Below, piece by piece: positions 1-8,944 of a stretch of DNA of 64,000 nucleotides. Position numbers and translations under genes: made by a program. This DNA is from Robiginitomaculum sp. (GTDB lineage Bacteria > Pseudomonadota > Alphaproteobacteria > Caulobacterales > Maricaulaceae), in assembly GCA_002733905.1 (NCBI GenBank), contig NVXK01000022.1:1-64000 (forward strand), in the 5' to 3' direction. Position 1 is the first letter of the stretch. Every line of letters starts with the position of its first letter. A model generated the notes under the pieces. The model saw only the letters and a program-made list of their open reading frames with translations. It did not search any database and was not told the origin of the DNA.

Positions 1-78
1 GTGGGGCGCATTGTGAGTGAAGAAGGCATTGATGATGAGCAGGCTGTGAATTATATTGTGCGCTGGCCAAATAGATAA
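1..78 (+). CDS. 3' end of an unidentified gene
   Basis: The first 25 codons of the window read open in frame 1 and stop at TAA (76-78), ending in ...NYIVRWPNR. The upstream part lies outside the window. The residual sequence is acidic and then basic, and too short to assign a family. A strong terminator lies about 140 bases downstream on the same strand, which fits a gene end here. No function is proposed. Confidence 0.4.
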   Translation: MGRIVSEEGIDDEQAVNYIVRWPNR

Positions 79-217
79 GTCATTGATATTAAACAATTAA
101 GAACTAAATAAACATGGCGGGGATTAAGTGGCGTTAAGAAAATGAACATTTGACCGTACGCCATTACCCAGCTATTTTAGAACACAGTAAAAAAGGTTAA
201 ACAAATGTAGCAGACAC

Positions 218-243
218 ACCCGCCGGACATGGTGGGTTTTTTT
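218..243 (+). terminator. Rho-independent terminator
   Basis: A 7-bp stem ACCCGCC/GGTGGGT (one G-T pair) with a 6-base loop GGACAT is followed by a run of seven T. It lies downstream of the partial gene ending at 78 and faces the 3' end of the DUF2794 gene. The rest of the 79-286 interval shows nothing recognisable. Confidence 0.8.
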
Positions 244-286
244 GTGCCTAAATGAAATGTGGAGATTCCAAGATTATATGTGGAAA

Positions 287-646
287 TTAATGTGTCGTAA
301 AACGTTGCTTATCAAATACCCGCAAGACAGATTTCAAATCATGTCCGCGTTTTAAAATAAGCCCGCCAGGAGCCACAACACTATATTCACCTTGTTTATT
401 GCGAAGAGCTGGACGTTTGATGATTTGATAGAGAGGCGTTTCACTGGCGCGCCGATATACCGAGAAGATTGCTTCGGTTTTCAACATATCAATTGCGTAA
501 TCTTTCCAATATCCCTGTGAGACCATTTGCCCATATACATTCATGATAAGACCAAGCTCTGTACGGTGATAGGCGACGGGCGCAAAGCCCTTACGCTTCT
601 TTTTTGGGTCTGGTTTTTGCTCAAAAGGAATAATTTTCGCGCTCAT
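287..646 (-). CDS. DUF2794 family protein
   Basis: About 119 residues. The core, from YHRTELGLIMNVYGQMV through DYAIDML and FSVYRRASETPLYQI to GGLILKRGHDL and LRVF, matches the DUF2794 family as I know it, a short cytoplasmic protein conserved in Alphaproteobacteria with no established function. The start is placed at the ATG at 644-646 (MSAKIIPF), which follows a GGTGGGG ribosome-binding site; an upstream ATG at 679 would add 11 poorly conserved residues. It is transcribed alone, divergently from the BON-domain lipoprotein gene at 755. Confidence 0.85.
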   Translation of the reverse strand: MSAKIIPFEQKPDPKKKRKGFAPVAYHRTELGLIMNVYGQMVSQGYWKDYAIDMLKTEAIFSVYRRASETPLYQIIKRPALRNKQGEYSVVAPGGLILKRGHDLKSVLRVFDKQRFTTH

Positions 647-754
647 ACCCCACCATAACGTGCAGATAGGCACTGTCAAATCTTTCTAAAACCTGACGAA
701 TAATCCATGTGTTTAGTAACGTTTAAGTAAGGTGATGGGCGTAGGTATACATTT

Positions 755-1858
755 ATGAAACAATTAACCATGATCTTATCTGCGAGTATTCTCGCACTTG
801 GTACGTTCACTGCTTCGGGATGTGCAGTGGCGACTGCAGGTGTCACCAAGGGTGACGAACGCAATCTTGCACGCTCTATTTTGGATGTAAGCGCCGCGCG
901 CTCTATTCGCGCACGCATGCACCGCTCCGAGGGTTTTAAAATGAAGGGCGTCGATGTCGAAGTCGCCCAAGGCATTGTTTTGCTGTCTGGCAATGTACCC
1001 AGACCAGAAGACCGTGTTGAGGCCGAACGTATTGCTTGGTCTGCTGATAAAATTATGCAGGTCGGAAATGAAATTCGTTTGATGGATAAACAAGGCCATG
1101 TACGTAATATAAAAGATGGTGTGTTACATCAATCTGTGCGTACACGCTTGATCGCGTCCAAAACCGTGAAAGCCCGTAATTACAATATTGAAGTACATGA
1201 CGGTATTGTCTATCTGATGGGCGTAGCGCGTAATGAGGCAGAGCTTGCACGCGCTGCACAAATCGCCAGTACGACACGTGGCACCCAAGAGGTCATTTCC
1301 TATGTGCGTATTTCTGATGATTATTCGGGGCAAACCGCAAATGGCCCTGGGTATAATGGTCAACCTAGCCAGTCCGCGGCAAATAATTATAGTGCGCCGC
1401 TACAATATAAGCCATTACAATTGACAGAGCCGTTAGCACCGCAATCTGTGCCGCGTACCGTGCCGCAACCGCAAACAACAATTCTTGATGATGACGCTAT
1501 TATTGATAGCGGCGAACCTTATTACCTTGATCCGAAAACGGGTCAAAGGGTAGAAATTCCAGAAGGCGTGACCCCAATTCCGTATATGCCAGACGCTGGC
1601 CCCGGCTCGCTCGGCTCTGGCGGTGCGGCTTTGCCGCTAGGTGTGGAATTAAGTGCGCCATTACCGAGACAAAATGTGTCTCTCTTAAATGCGCCCACAA
1701 GCTTGCCATCTGACGAACATCTCGGAGAATTTCGTACAGGCAAAGCAGGGGAAGCAGTTTCCATAATTGAAAGCCCCGCCTATATGCTCGACCCCGTTAC
1801 TGGCGACATGATCCCTGTCCGCTTTGAAAACGGCAAGTTCGTCCGCCTGATCAAATAG
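755..1858 (+). CDS. BON-domain lipoprotein
   Basis: 367 residues. A lipoprotein signal peptide ends with the lipobox TASGC (Cys23), so the mature protein should be lipid-anchored at the envelope. Two BON domains follow, at about residues 45-110 and 120-190, with typical VEVAQGIVLLSGNV and IEVHDGIVYLMGVA segments. BON domains occur in OsmY- and DolP-type envelope proteins and are thought to bind phospholipid or maintain membranes. The C-terminal half (190-367) is rich in Pro, Gln and acidic residues, appears largely disordered, and holds two related DPxTGxxxxV/IPx segments (about 257 and 347). The long tail is longer than in simple two-BON proteins. Any role in envelope stress is inferred from the family. 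Confidence 0.85.
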   Translation: MKQLTMILSASILALGTFTASGCAVATAGVTKGDERNLARSILDVSAARSIRARMHRSEGFKMKGVDVEVAQGIVLLSGNVPRPEDRVEAERIAWSADKIMQVGNEIRLMDKQGHVRNIKDGVLHQSVRTRLIASKTVKARNYNIEVHDGIVYLMGVARNEAELARAAQIASTTRGTQEVISYVRISDDYSGQTANGPGYNGQPSQSAANNYSAPLQYKPLQLTEPLAPQSVPRTVPQPQTTILDDDAIIDSGEPYYLDPKTGQRVEIPEGVTPIPYMPDAGPGSLGSGGAALPLGVELSAPLPRQNVSLLNAPTSLPSDEHLGEFRTGKAGEAVSIIESPAYMLDPVTGDMIPVRFENGKFVRLIK

Positions 1859-1894
1859 GTTTACACAGAGCTGGCACAGAGCAGGTTTGATAAA

Positions 1895-2329
1895 TTATTT
1901 CAAAGCCGTGCCATAGGCATGAACTTCAATAGAGCCGACACTATCTTTGCTAGATTGAAAAACGGATGAGGTTTGCAAGCGAATATTAGTGATCATTGTG
2001 GCACCGCTTTTCGCGGCCTCTTCTTTCATACGTAAAATCGCTTCACGGCGCGCACGCTCTAGCAAGATTGTGTAGGACTGGATTGGCCCGCCAAATATTC
2101 CGCGAACGGTTGCCATAAGGCGTTTGAAATAATCGATAGAGATCACAACATTGCCCGTTACCAAGACACTCTCTGAAAACCCTTGTGGAAGTTTTTTCAG
2201 ATTGGTTGTGGTGATATGGGCTAATTCAGCTTCGCGGCGGTTTAAAGAGCTTAAATGTTTGGTTTCATTCATTCGCCCAAACACAAACCCTATGATCAAA
2301 AGCAATATGGGAAAAATAAGAGCATACAT
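1895..2329 (-). CDS. Membrane-anchored YbjQ/UPF0145-like protein
   Basis: 144 residues. An N-terminal hydrophobic segment (about 2-18) probably anchors the protein. It is followed by a YbjQ-type (UPF0145, heavy-metal-binding-domain-like) fold: a VTGNVV strand, FGG turn, the helix LLERARREAILRMKEEA, and GATMITNIRLQTSS. The ATG directly follows the TAA of the soluble paralogue upstream (TAAATG), so the two are co-translated. The family forms pentameric assemblies in known structures; its cellular role is unclear. The assignment is by sequence pattern. Confidence 0.8.
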   Translation of the reverse strand: MYALIFPILLLIIGFVFGRMNETKHLSSLNRREAELAHITTTNLKKLPQGFSESVLVTGNVVISIDYFKRLMATVRGIFGGPIQSYTILLERARREAILRMKEEAAKSGATMITNIRLQTSSVFQSSKDSVGSIEVHAYGTALK

Positions 2330-2653
2330 TTATGCCACCACGACGGCGGTACCGTATACGAAAAGTTCTGATGCACCTGCACTAATGGAGGAGGTCGCAA
2401 ATCTTACGTTTAAAATTGCATTGGCACCAAGTCTATCGGCTTGTTCCATCATGCGTTGCATGGATTCGTCACGGGAGTCGGTGAGGAGTTCTGTATAGCC
2501 GCGCAATTCGCCGCCAACAATGTTTTTCAGGCCTGCCATAATATCGCGGCCAACATGTTTGGCACGTACTGTATTTCCCTGTACGAGGCCGATATGCGTC
2601 ACAATTCCTTTGCCGGGAATTGTTTCTAAATTGGTAATAATCATATCTTTCAT
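2330..2653 (-). CDS. YbjQ/UPF0145 family protein
   Basis: 107 residues starting at the ATG at 2651-2653 (MKDMIITNLETIPG), preceded by a clear AGGAGAG ribosome-binding site. An upstream in-frame ATG (2788) would overlap glutathione synthetase and adds unrelated sequence. Diagnostic segments are GLVQGNTVRAKHVGRDI, NIVGGELRGYTELL and GANAILNVRFATS. The full-length soluble form matches the usual family size. It is the first gene of a two-gene operon with the membrane-anchored paralogue at 1895, and is divergent from gshB. Function is unknown. Confidence 0.88.
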   Translation of the reverse strand: MKDMIITNLETIPGKGIVTHIGLVQGNTVRAKHVGRDIMAGLKNIVGGELRGYTELLTDSRDESMQRMMEQADRLGANAILNVRFATSSISAGASELFVYGTAVVVA

Positions 2654-2786
2654 AATACTCTCCTTTGATTGTTGATAGGCAGTTTTCCCTGAAATTTCAA
2701 GTCGTAGAAATAGTTGTTTGAAACGTAGCGCCCAAATATACAAAACCTTACTTGTAAAACCGCACGCCGTGCCCCACATAGGCAGC

Positions 2787-3767
2787 ATGACATTACGTAT
2801 TGCATTTCAAATGGACCCGATGGAGGGTGTGGATATAGACGGAGACACGACTTTTGCTTTGGCAGAAGTTGCACAGGCACGGGGCTATACATTATTTAGT
2901 TATGGCCCAGATGATCTCGCTTATAATGCGGGCAAGGTTGAGGCGCGTGCACGTCCTATGCGCGTACGCCGCGAGCACGGCAATCACGTACAATTTGACG
3001 CTCCAGTGCTATTAGATTTGGCCGAGGATATCGACGTGGTTTGGATGCGCCAAGACCCACCCTTTGATATGGGCTATATTACCGCGTCACATATTTTGGA
3101 AATGCTCGAAGGCAAAACCCTTGTGGCCAATGATCCAAAATGGGTGCGCTCCTGCCCAGAGAAAATTATCCCGCTAGAATTTCCAGATATTATTCCGCCG
3201 ACGCTGATCACCCGTGACAAGCAATCAATCGATGCTTTCCGCGCAGAGCATAAGGATATCATCCTCAAGCCTTTATACGGTAATGGCGGCGCAGGTGTAT
3301 TTTTGATCAAAGATGGTGATAGTAATTATTCATCATTGCTTGAAATGTTTTTCGCCAGTTCTCGCGAGCCAATTATCGCGCAAGCTTTCTTGAAAGATGT
3401 GGTGAATGGCGACAAACGTATATTGATTATTGACGGGGTGGTTGCTGGTGCAATCAACCGTGTACCTCAAAAAGGTGAAACGCGCTCTAACATGCATGTT
3501 GGAGGGGTCGCAGAGCCTGTTGAGATTACCGAAACAGACATGGTGATATGTGACGCGATTGGGCCAATGCTAAAAGAGCGTGGACAAATTTTGGTTGGCA
3601 TTGATGTTATTGGCGACAAAATGACCGAGATTAATCTGACATCTCCAACAGGTGTGCAAGAACTTAAACGTTTTACTGGAATTGACGCCGCCGCTATGTC
3701 GTGGGATGCAATCGAACAACGTCTTTCAACGCGTGACCGTCAGGCAACGCGTGACCGTCAGGCGTAA
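2787..3767 (+). CDS. gshB: Glutathione synthetase
   Basis: 326 residues from the ATG at 2787 (MTLRIAFQMDPMEGV), the usual family N-terminus. The enzyme joins gamma-glutamylcysteine and glycine using ATP in the cytoplasm. Seen: the N-terminal domain with FQMDPMEGVDIDGDTTFAL, the WMRQDPPFD segment, the ATP-grasp segment KPLYGNGGAGVF (about 177-188), and the metal/ATP-binding end GIDVIGDKMTEINLTSPTG. The extreme C-terminus is a perfect 18-bp tandem repeat encoding TRDRQA twice, an unusual tail. The last 74 bases overlap a convergent hypothetical gene. Confidence 0.96.
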   Translation: MTLRIAFQMDPMEGVDIDGDTTFALAEVAQARGYTLFSYGPDDLAYNAGKVEARARPMRVRREHGNHVQFDAPVLLDLAEDIDVVWMRQDPPFDMGYITASHILEMLEGKTLVANDPKWVRSCPEKIIPLEFPDIIPPTLITRDKQSIDAFRAEHKDIILKPLYGNGGAGVFLIKDGDSNYSSLLEMFFASSREPIIAQAFLKDVVNGDKRILIIDGVVAGAINRVPQKGETRSNMHVGGVAEPVEITETDMVICDAIGPMLKERGQILVGIDVIGDKMTEINLTSPTGVQELKRFTGIDAAAMSWDAIEQRLSTRDRQATRDRQA

Positions 3768-4071
3768 CTTCAGAAAATATTGAAAACGTTCCAGGGGTTT
3801 TTGTATCTGCTATGACTTTAATGTCGAGTGTAAAACACTTCTGCTCATTGTCATTAAAAGCACGTCTTATACCAAAAAAACCGCGTTTTACATTCGAAAT
3901 GCCGTCCCTAAGACTGTATTCGATACGGGCATGGCTAAGGTCTTCAAAAATAGAGACGCGGTGCCGTTTAAAGCTTGATAAATCCATTCCAGACAAGACA
4001 GAATGCAAAACCTGCATAGTTGTTTTGTCATGACCCGATTGGCCATAGATAATGTGTTTGTGGTCTTTCAC
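3694..4071 (-). CDS. Hypothetical protein convergent with gshB
   Basis: 125 residues. I do not recognise a family. The central part (LSGMDLSSFKRHRVSIFEDLSHARIEYSL, given here only by its start near residue 27, then KRGFFGIRRAFND) looks like a real folded protein with normal residue composition. The C-terminus overlaps gshB in antisense and carries the opposite-strand reading of the gshB tandem repeat (PDGHAL twice). The overlap and lack of a known match keep confidence modest. A shorter plus-strand frame at 3812-4033 is less protein-like. Confidence 0.5.
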   Translation of the reverse strand: MKDHKHIIYGQSGHDKTTMQVLHSVLSGMDLSSFKRHRVSIFEDLSHARIEYSLRDGISNVKRGFFGIRRAFNDNEQKCFTLDIKVIADTKTPGTFSIFSEVTPDGHALPDGHALKDVVRLHPTT

Positions 4072-4225
4072 CCCAGTTTCCCCCTCGTAACTGTGACTTC
4101 ACCTACTCTTCAATTGCAGTTAAGCAGTAGGTGTATTCCGTAGAATTACAGCATCCCTGACACTACCTTACAGCAGGGCGTCAGAATATACTAGTAAATA
4201 AAAGGTTAACAGTGGAGGGGTATTA

Positions 4226-5518
4226 TTACTGCACTAACCGTAATGTGTTCGATATTTGGTGTGGTGTGGATTGCGTAAAGTTTGGTTTGAGGGGGCGCGC
4301 TTGAAACTGAAACGGTTTCACTGGCGATAACTTAGCTTCATTTAGATAAGCAATATCCGCAAAAATACGTTCTTGAACCATAAAAACAAGGGGAAATGTC
4401 TGTAGACGTGCTTCGAATGGATTTATCTTTAATGCCGCGACGATTCTTTTACTTGGTTCGCATTTTACATCTGGGTCTGCATTGCGCTTAATCGCAAAGC
4501 GTACCATGAGTGAGCAAATAGAAATTGCCCACGGGTCGCTTGGATAAAGGAATTGTTGATGGCTCGCAGGCGTACGTAAATAACTGCCCCGCAAACTTTC
4601 ACGGTGAGCTTCATAGAATAATTGGGCAAATTTATAGTGCCGTTCTGCGCGGTAAATATGTGTAAGTTGCACGAAGAACCAAACAGCACTGATAATCATA
4701 AGGATCACGAGAAAGCCCGCTATGCTTGGGCTTACCCACTTGGCCATATAGAGAATTTTTTGCGGAATTATTGTCTCAATATTTCTATCAGCAATATTGA
4801 GTGTTGCCGTTTTTGCTTCTGCAACAGGTGCTACACTGTCGCGTAGAACAGATTTGATATGAGGTTCATTGCTTATATTTTCATATGAGCGCACGCCAAA
4901 ACCCGCTTCGCCAAAACCCATCTCAAGGGGGTGGTTGATGGCTTCATCCTTAGGGGATGGTTTTGATGCGATATTTTTAAGTCTAGAGTATGTAGCAATA
5001 GATTGGTTTGCGACGAGAGAGCGTCGTGATTTTGGCAGGTCAATTTTCTTTTGCTCTTGCCCTGTTGTCGAAATTATAGCTTTGCCTTCGCTTCGTTTTT
5101 TCCAATACCGTGCTATACTTGCATTTGCATCTACACCAAGCCCATGTTTGTAAATAAGGGCTAAATTGCGCTGTGCGTCCGTATCGCCAACTTTGGCAGC
5201 ATGTAAATAATATTGTCGCGCTATTTGGTAGTTTTGTTTTACGCCTTGTCCGACGAAATACATATATCCCAAATTAACACGTGCGTCATTATTACCGAGT
5301 GCCGCAGCCTGTTTATATAAGGCATGTGCTTTGGTCAGGTCAGTAGGCACACCGATCCCGTCATGATATTTTTTTGCAGTTGCAAACAGACTTTGCCCGT
5401 CATTTTGCGCGACTGTGATTACTAATGAAGGTGTTTGGGCTTGCACAGATATATTACTCATAAAGAGTAGGCCTATACTTACCAAAATCATCTTCAGACC
5501 AATATGGATCTGAGACAT
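4226..5518 (-). CDS. Sel1-repeat membrane protein
   Basis: 430 residues. A signal-like hydrophobic segment (about 9-27) precedes three Sel1-type repeats (about 43-78, 79-114 and 115-145) with the usual A..LG..Y..G.GV..N...A..Y pattern. A second transmembrane segment lies at about 262-286, and the C-terminal 140 residues are soluble with no recognised domain. Sel1 repeats mediate protein-protein contacts, often in envelope or exopolysaccharide-linked proteins. The gene stands alone, divergent from the C39-like lipoprotein. A scaffold role near the neighbouring polysaccharide locus is possible but not shown. Confidence 0.8.
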   Translation of the reverse strand: MSQIHIGLKMILVSIGLLFMSNISVQAQTPSLVITVAQNDGQSLFATAKKYHDGIGVPTDLTKAHALYKQAAALGNNDARVNLGYMYFVGQGVKQNYQIARQYYLHAAKVGDTDAQRNLALIYKHGLGVDANASIARYWKKRSEGKAIISTTGQEQKKIDLPKSRRSLVANQSIATYSRLKNIASKPSPKDEAINHPLEMGFGEAGFGVRSYENISNEPHIKSVLRDSVAPVAEAKTATLNIADRNIETIIPQKILYMAKWVSPSIAGFLVILMIISAVWFFVQLTHIYRAERHYKFAQLFYEAHRESLRGSYLRTPASHQQFLYPSDPWAISICSLMVRFAIKRNADPDVKCEPSKRIVAALKINPFEARLQTFPLVFMVQERIFADIAYLNEAKLSPVKPFQFQARPLKPNFTQSTPHQISNTLRLVQ

Positions 5519-5627
5519 ACTATTATTTCCTGTTTATTAAAATTTAAACTTGCCACATTACAATAGTATAGCACTCTTTTTTTGAAGGTAAATCGGACTC
5601 ACCAGAAAAGCGAATTTTGAGATTGTT

Positions 5628-6266
5628 ATGAAACTTTATGTTGCAACTATATTGGTGGGAACTTGCTTAACGCTCGGTGCGTGTGCGACAGGTTCATCAC
5701 ATACACAAAAAAATATGAAAAGGCCTCAGGCGCAAAGCCAAGATTATATTGCGCAAACAGGAAAAAAACGGGGACGTTTTGAACTCGTAGACAAAATACA
5801 ATTTCTCCAAACAGATAAACGCTGGGCGCGTCAAACATTAGGCGGCTCTGGCGAGAGCTTGGCAAAATATGGATGTCTGGTGACAGCGTCAGCCATGGCC
5901 CTCACAAATCTAGGCTTTAAGACGGACCCTGGTGATTTGGTCAATCGGCTAAAAGCCAATAAAGGATTCACGAAAAATGGCTTGCTGATATGGACGGGGT
6001 TAGAACGTGTCACGGGTGGTCGCACCAAGACTGTTTTTTACAAACGTAAAGATGATGCTGTCGTGCGTGCGTGCCTCGAAGCGGGTTATTATCCTCTTGT
6101 GAAATTTGATTTAGCGTCTCGGCGTACCCATTGGGCGGTTGTTATCAAGGAAACCAAAAAGGGATTTTATGTGCGTGATCCAATGGTGGCATCATCTGTC
6201 CCCATTCCTTTGAAATCACGTGCACGTGGTATTGACGCCGTGCGCTGCATTGGTATGAAAACTTAG
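5628..6266 (+). CDS. C39-like peptidase lipoprotein
   Basis: 212 residues. The signal peptide ends in a lipobox LGAC (Cys19). A C39-like papain-fold domain follows: Cys83 in YGCLVTASAM, His168 in RRTHWAVVI and Asp184 in YVRDP form the expected Cys-His-Asp set. The family includes peptidase_C39_2 proteins, some inactive. The mature protein would be lipid-anchored outside the cytoplasm. No ABC exporter domain is fused, so this is not a bacteriocin exporter. The substrate is unknown. It lies just upstream of the rhamnose operon, in the same direction. Confidence 0.8.
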   Translation: MKLYVATILVGTCLTLGACATGSSHTQKNMKRPQAQSQDYIAQTGKKRGRFELVDKIQFLQTDKRWARQTLGGSGESLAKYGCLVTASAMALTNLGFKTDPGDLVNRLKANKGFTKNGLLIWTGLERVTGGRTKTVFYKRKDDAVVRACLEAGYYPLVKFDLASRRTHWAVVIKETKKGFYVRDPMVASSVPIPLKSRARGIDAVRCIGMKT

Positions 6267-6319
6267 TGTTAAGATGCAAATCTAATTGCACATAGAGGTA
6301 GAACATCTATATTGCAAAA

Positions 6320-6922
6320 ATGAAAATTACAGAATGTAACATTGTTGGGCTGTATATAATTGAACCACGTATTTTTAGTGATGCGCGCGGATTTTTCATG
6401 GAAAGCTATAAATCTGCGGATTTTGCAGATGCCTTTGGTGTAGATATTGCTTTTGTGCAAGATAATCACTCACTTTCTCATGAGCAAGGTACAATACGGG
6501 GCCTGCATTTCCAAAGCCCGCCTTACGGCCAAGGTAAACTTGTCAGATGTACACGCGGGAAAATACTGGACGTCGCCGTCGATGTCCGCAAAAACTCCCC
6601 AACCTATGGTCAACATAGTGCTGTCGTATTAAGCAGCGAGAATGCTAAACAGTTCTGGATACCCGCAGGGTTTTTGCATGGTTTTATAACCCGTACACCT
6701 ATGAGTGAAGTTCAGTATAAATGTACAGCGCCCTATATGCACGCGTGTGAAGGGGGAGTTCGCTGGGATGATCCTGACCTCGCTATTGATTGGTTCAGCC
6801 AAGGTCTGGACGAAAAAAATATCACCATCTCTGAAAAAGACGCACAAGGACAAAGCTTTGCCGATTTCCAATCCCCATTTTCCTTTGGAGAAACCGATTC
6901 TGGTTTAGGTGAAAAACAATGA
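6320..6922 (+). CDS. rfbC: dTDP-4-dehydrorhamnose 3,5-epimerase
   Basis: 200 residues. It converts dTDP-4-keto-6-deoxy-D-glucose to its L-lyxo isomer in dTDP-L-rhamnose synthesis. Seen: the RmlC cupin fold with [10 protein letters not shown], the catalytic His in RGLHFQ, the [11 protein letters not shown] strand, and EGGVRWDDP near the C-terminus. It is the first gene of a tightly packed four-gene operon; its stop overlaps the rfbB start by four bases (ATGA). The order rfbC-B-D-A is a common variant. The ribosome-binding site upstream of the ATG at 6320 is weak. Confidence 0.96.
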   Translation: MKITECNIVGLYIIEPRIFSDARGFFMESYKSADFADAFGVDIAFVQDNHSLSHEQGTIRGLHFQSPPYGQGKLVRCTRGKILDVAVDVRKNSPTYGQHSAVVLSSENAKQFWIPAGFLHGFITRTPMSEVQYKCTAPYMHACEGGVRWDDPDLAIDWFSQGLDEKNITISEKDAQGQSFADFQSPFSFGETDSGLGEKQ

Positions 6923-7992
6923 GCGCTCAAAAGACCCTACTTGTCACTGGCGGCGCAGGCTTCATAGGATCAAACCTTGTTTTGCGCGCCATTGCAGATG
7001 GTTATAAAGTTGTCAATATTGACTGTTTAACATATGCGGCAAATCTTGAAAACCTAAGTGCGGTCGCAGGACACAAGAATTATAGCTTCGTGAAGGCGAA
7101 CATTTGTGACGCGCAGGCAATGGCAGAAATTTTTGAAAAATATAAGCCGGACGCAGTGCTTCATCTCGCCGCACAATCACATGTTGACCGTTCTATTGAT
7201 GGGCCAAGTGAATTTATTGAAACAAATATTGTTGGGACATACACTCTATTACAAGCGGCACTAACATATTTTAAAACTATGAAAAACAAAAATGACTTTC
7301 GCTTTTTGCACGTTTCAACAGACGAGGTTTATGGAGATTTAGGCGTGCAGGACGCCGCGTTTTGTGAAACGACAGCCTATGCTCCTTCTTCGCCGTATTC
7401 CGCAACAAAAGCGGCTTCGGATCATTTGGTGCGTGCGTGGGGGCGGACATATGGTTTGCCAATACTCCTTACGAATTGCTCGAATAATTATGGCCCATAT
7501 CAATTTCCAGAAAAGCTAATCCCTGTTGTGATTTTAAAGGCTTTGCATCAGGAGGCCATCCCCGTATATGGGCGCGGTGAAAACATCCGGGACTGGTTAT
7601 ATGTTGAAGATCATGTAGATGCGCTTTTGTGTGTTTTGGAAAAAGGACGTGTCGGCGAGACTTATAATATTGGTGGCGATAATGAACGTACCAATATAGA
7701 ATTAGTGAAAACACTCTGCATGTTGATGGATGCTCGTAGACCGTTAGCGCAAGGGCGTATCCATGCTGATCTGATTTCTTTTGTCACCGATAGGCCAGGC
7801 CATGATCAACGTTATAGTGTTGATGCGTCAAAGCTAAAAACAGAACTCGGGTGGAAGCCAACAATAAGTTTTGATCACGGTTTTGAAAAAACACTAGACT
7901 GGTATTTACAAAATGAAAAATGGTGGCGGCCTTTGTGTAAGGTGGGCTGCAAGACGGGTGCATTTGGTCAACGCGCTGGATTAAACGCGTGA
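6919..7992 (+). CDS. rfbB: dTDP-glucose 4,6-dehydratase
   Basis: 357 residues, an extended short-chain dehydrogenase that makes dTDP-4-keto-6-deoxyglucose with bound NAD. Seen: the N-terminal [10 protein letters not shown] nucleotide-binding loop, STDEVYGDL, the active-site [10 protein letters not shown] (YxxxK), and [17 protein letters not shown]. Length is usual for RmlB. It overlaps rfbC by four bases upstream and rfbD by four bases downstream (GTGA), so translation is probably coupled. Confidence 0.97.
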   Translation: MSAQKTLLVTGGAGFIGSNLVLRAIADGYKVVNIDCLTYAANLENLSAVAGHKNYSFVKANICDAQAMAEIFEKYKPDAVLHLAAQSHVDRSIDGPSEFIETNIVGTYTLLQAALTYFKTMKNKNDFRFLHVSTDEVYGDLGVQDAAFCETTAYAPSSPYSATKAASDHLVRAWGRTYGLPILLTNCSNNYGPYQFPEKLIPVVILKALHQEAIPVYGRGENIRDWLYVEDHVDALLCVLEKGRVGETYNIGGDNERTNIELVKTLCMLMDARRPLAQGRIHADLISFVTDRPGHDQRYSVDASKLKTELGWKPTISFDHGFEKTLDWYLQNEKWWRPLCKVGCKTGAFGQRAGLNA

Positions 7993-8903
7993 GTGTGAAA
8001 ATCGCCGTAATTGGCAAAACGGGGCAATTGGCCCAAGCCTTGGCCCAAAGAGCAGCCGAGACAGACTTTGATGTTGTATTTTATGACCGCGCCGATTGTG
8101 ACTTATCTGCATCATCCGAAACCATCACTCAGTTTATGGAGGCGATACCGCGACCTGATATTGTTATTCTTGCGGCCGCCTATACAAATGTTGACGGGGC
8201 GGAGGATGAACGAGATTTAGCATTTGCAGTGAATGCGCGTGCACCAGAAGCAATTGCAAAATTTTGCGCCGCGTTGGATATTCCTTTGGTCCATATTTCT
8301 ACAGATTGTGTTTTTGATGGTACGAAAAAAATACCATATATGCCTGAAGACAAAACCAACCCTATCAACGTATATGGCGCTTCAAAGCTAGCAGGAGAGC
8401 GCGCATTATTATCATCTGGCGCACGTGTTTGTATTTTACGAACATCATGGGTGTATGGCGCGATGGCACATAATTTTATGGCGATTATGCTTGGGCTGGC
8501 GCCTGTGAAGCCTGAAATAAAAGTGGTTGCAGATCAAATAGGTTTGCCGACAAATGTCCTTCACTTTGCAGGCGCCGTATTTACAGTCGCAAAAGGCATG
8601 CATGAACATCAACCCGACAGCGCAGGTATATTTCATATTTGTGGGTCCGGAGCGCCGATCAGTAGATATGCCTTTGCTCAGGCCATATTTCTCAAGGCCT
8701 ACCGTCATTGGCCCTATCGTGTAATCGTAACACCGATTGCATCACATGAATTTGCATCAAAGGCCCAAAGGCCATTATATTGCGCGCTGGATAACCGTAA
8801 GTATGAACGGGTGTTTGGCTGTGCTTTACCAAAATGGGATGATGGGTTAGAGCAGGCCTGTATAATATGGTGTAAGAATAAAAATGCGCAACAAGCGCGA
8901 TGA
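7989..8903 (+). CDS. rfbD: dTDP-4-dehydrorhamnose reductase
   Basis: 304 residues, beginning at a GTG that overlaps the rfbB stop. It catalyses the last step, NAD(P)H-dependent reduction to dTDP-L-rhamnose. Seen: the [11 protein letters not shown] cofactor loop, [19 protein letters not shown], and the YGASKLAGE YxxxK motif. The C-terminal substrate domain is complete. It is the third gene of the operon. Confidence 0.96.
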   Translation: MSVKIAVIGKTGQLAQALAQRAAETDFDVVFYDRADCDLSASSETITQFMEAIPRPDIVILAAAYTNVDGAEDERDLAFAVNARAPEAIAKFCAALDIPLVHISTDCVFDGTKKIPYMPEDKTNPINVYGASKLAGERALLSSGARVCILRTSWVYGAMAHNFMAIMLGLAPVKPEIKVVADQIGLPTNVLHFAGAVFTVAKGMHEHQPDSAGIFHICGSGAPISRYAFAQAIFLKAYRHWPYRVIVTPIASHEFASKAQRPLYCALDNRKYERVFGCALPKWDDGLEQACIIWCKNKNAQQAR

Positions 8904-8944
8904 AGTACAAAAGTAACAGTCAATAAGCTCTCAGGGGTATAGGT

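Noticed and set aside
3812-4033. 73-codon plus-strand frame after gshB
   Set aside because: The minus-strand frame at 3694-4071 has more natural composition; this one looks like its shadow.
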